NCBI GenBank assembly: GCA_947039985.1 | Contig: CAMRAP010000116.1 | Location: forward strand, 1-5,693 | Direction: 5' to 3' | Source of the DNA: an uncultured Odoribacter sp. | GTDB taxonomy: Bacteria > Bacteroidota > Bacteroidia > Bacteroidales > Marinifilaceae | DNA: 5,693 bases | In this document: in pieces, positions 5,530-5,693 of the stretch | Layout of the letters: every line of letters begins with the position of its first letter | Numbering within the stretch: position 1 is the stretch's first letter | The notes under the pieces: model-generated | Seen by the model: the letters and a program-made list of their open reading frames with translations, nothing else | What the model was told of the DNA's origin: nothing | Database searches by the model: none | Made by a program: the position numbers and the translations under genes

Positions 5530-5634
5530 AGTGGTACTAAAACACACCTGTAATTATTTTATACTATTTATCACTTATTGATTAAGAAAAAATTACACAA
5601 GTCATTGAAGAACTGATTACAATATGAATTAATA

Positions 5635-5693
5635 TCACAACATTTTTATTTTACATACCACTTCCTCCAGCTCCTCCACAGTATTAGCCTTGA
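5635..5693 (-). CDS. C-terminal fragment of a gene running in from the right edge
   Basis: One minus-strand frame is open from the right edge to TGA at 5637-5635 and reads KANTVEELEEVVCKIKML. The residue pattern is that of a normal amphipathic C-terminal helix. The G-rich stretch on this strand stands out from the AT-rich DNA beside it, as expected where coding sequence ends. Only 18 residues are visible, so no family can be named and chance openness cannot be excluded. Confidence 0.4.
   Translation of the reverse strand, partial: KANTVEELEEVVCKIKML

Larger units (their letters stand above)
5250..5634. other. Gene-poor upstream region of the cyclase-like operon
   Basis: No convincing ORF is seen on either strand in these 385 bases, which are very AT-rich. 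The region holds a long hairpin (5321-5372) and a candidate leftward promoter (5499-5529). Immediately before the 5249 start, minus-strand bases show no strong Shine-Dalgarno. A TTTG at 5319-5316 could be a -33 box, but no good TAnnTTTG lies at the right distance. The operon promoter therefore is either weak and local or the one near 5500. Confidence 0.6.

Noticed and set aside
5250..5634. Short ORFs or tRNA in the gap upstream of the cyclase-like operon
   Set aside because: Stops are frequent in all frames by eye, and no cloverleaf or conserved tRNA T-loop sequence was seen.

Overview
The window looks like part of an AT-rich accessory or mobile region of a Bacteroidales genome (Bacteroides or Parabacteroides type). 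The main evidence is a promoter of the Bacteroidetes form, TTTG-N19-TATATTTG, with no E. coli-like -35/-10 pair. A second candidate promoter has the same 19-base spacing. Shine-Dalgarno sequences are weak or absent and the intergenic DNA is A/T-rich.

Left part (1-2157). The plus strand begins inside a C5 cytosine DNA methyltransferase gene. Only its C-terminal part is present: five ~33-residue repeats in the target-recognition region, then motifs IX and X. It meets two leftward genes tail to tail at a strong, roughly symmetric hairpin (807-860). Those genes are a 97-residue HNH-like zinc-finger protein and, 71 bases upstream of it, a 240-residue XRE-family regulator. The regulator promoter (2001-2031) is overlapped by three tandem ~21-bp direct repeats. 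A fourth copy of their core lies in the leader, which suggests autoregulation.

Middle (2158-2850). Two short plus-strand genes of unknown function follow, each ending in a hairpin: a 47-codon ORF divergent from the regulator, and a 134-residue protein with a possible helix-turn-helix-like segment.

Right part (2851-5693). Two minus-strand genes overlap by 11 bases and form a compact operon. The first encodes a 345-residue protein whose C-terminal third resembles the DisA_N/diadenylate cyclase fold, with a DGI motif in place of DGA and GGARSR in place of GTRHR. Its N-terminal part looks like a sensor domain. The second encodes a 443-residue soluble protein that I do not recognise. A nucleotide-cyclase-like gene coupled to an unknown partner, in a neighbourhood with a methyltransferase, an XRE regulator and an HNH-like protein, is the best candidate here for an undescribed signalling or defence system. 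That functional reading is inference. Upstream of the operon is a 385-base stretch with no clear gene. It holds a candidate leftward promoter and a long hairpin that could be a terminator, an attenuator or the end of a small RNA. The right edge clips the C-terminus of another probable minus-strand gene.
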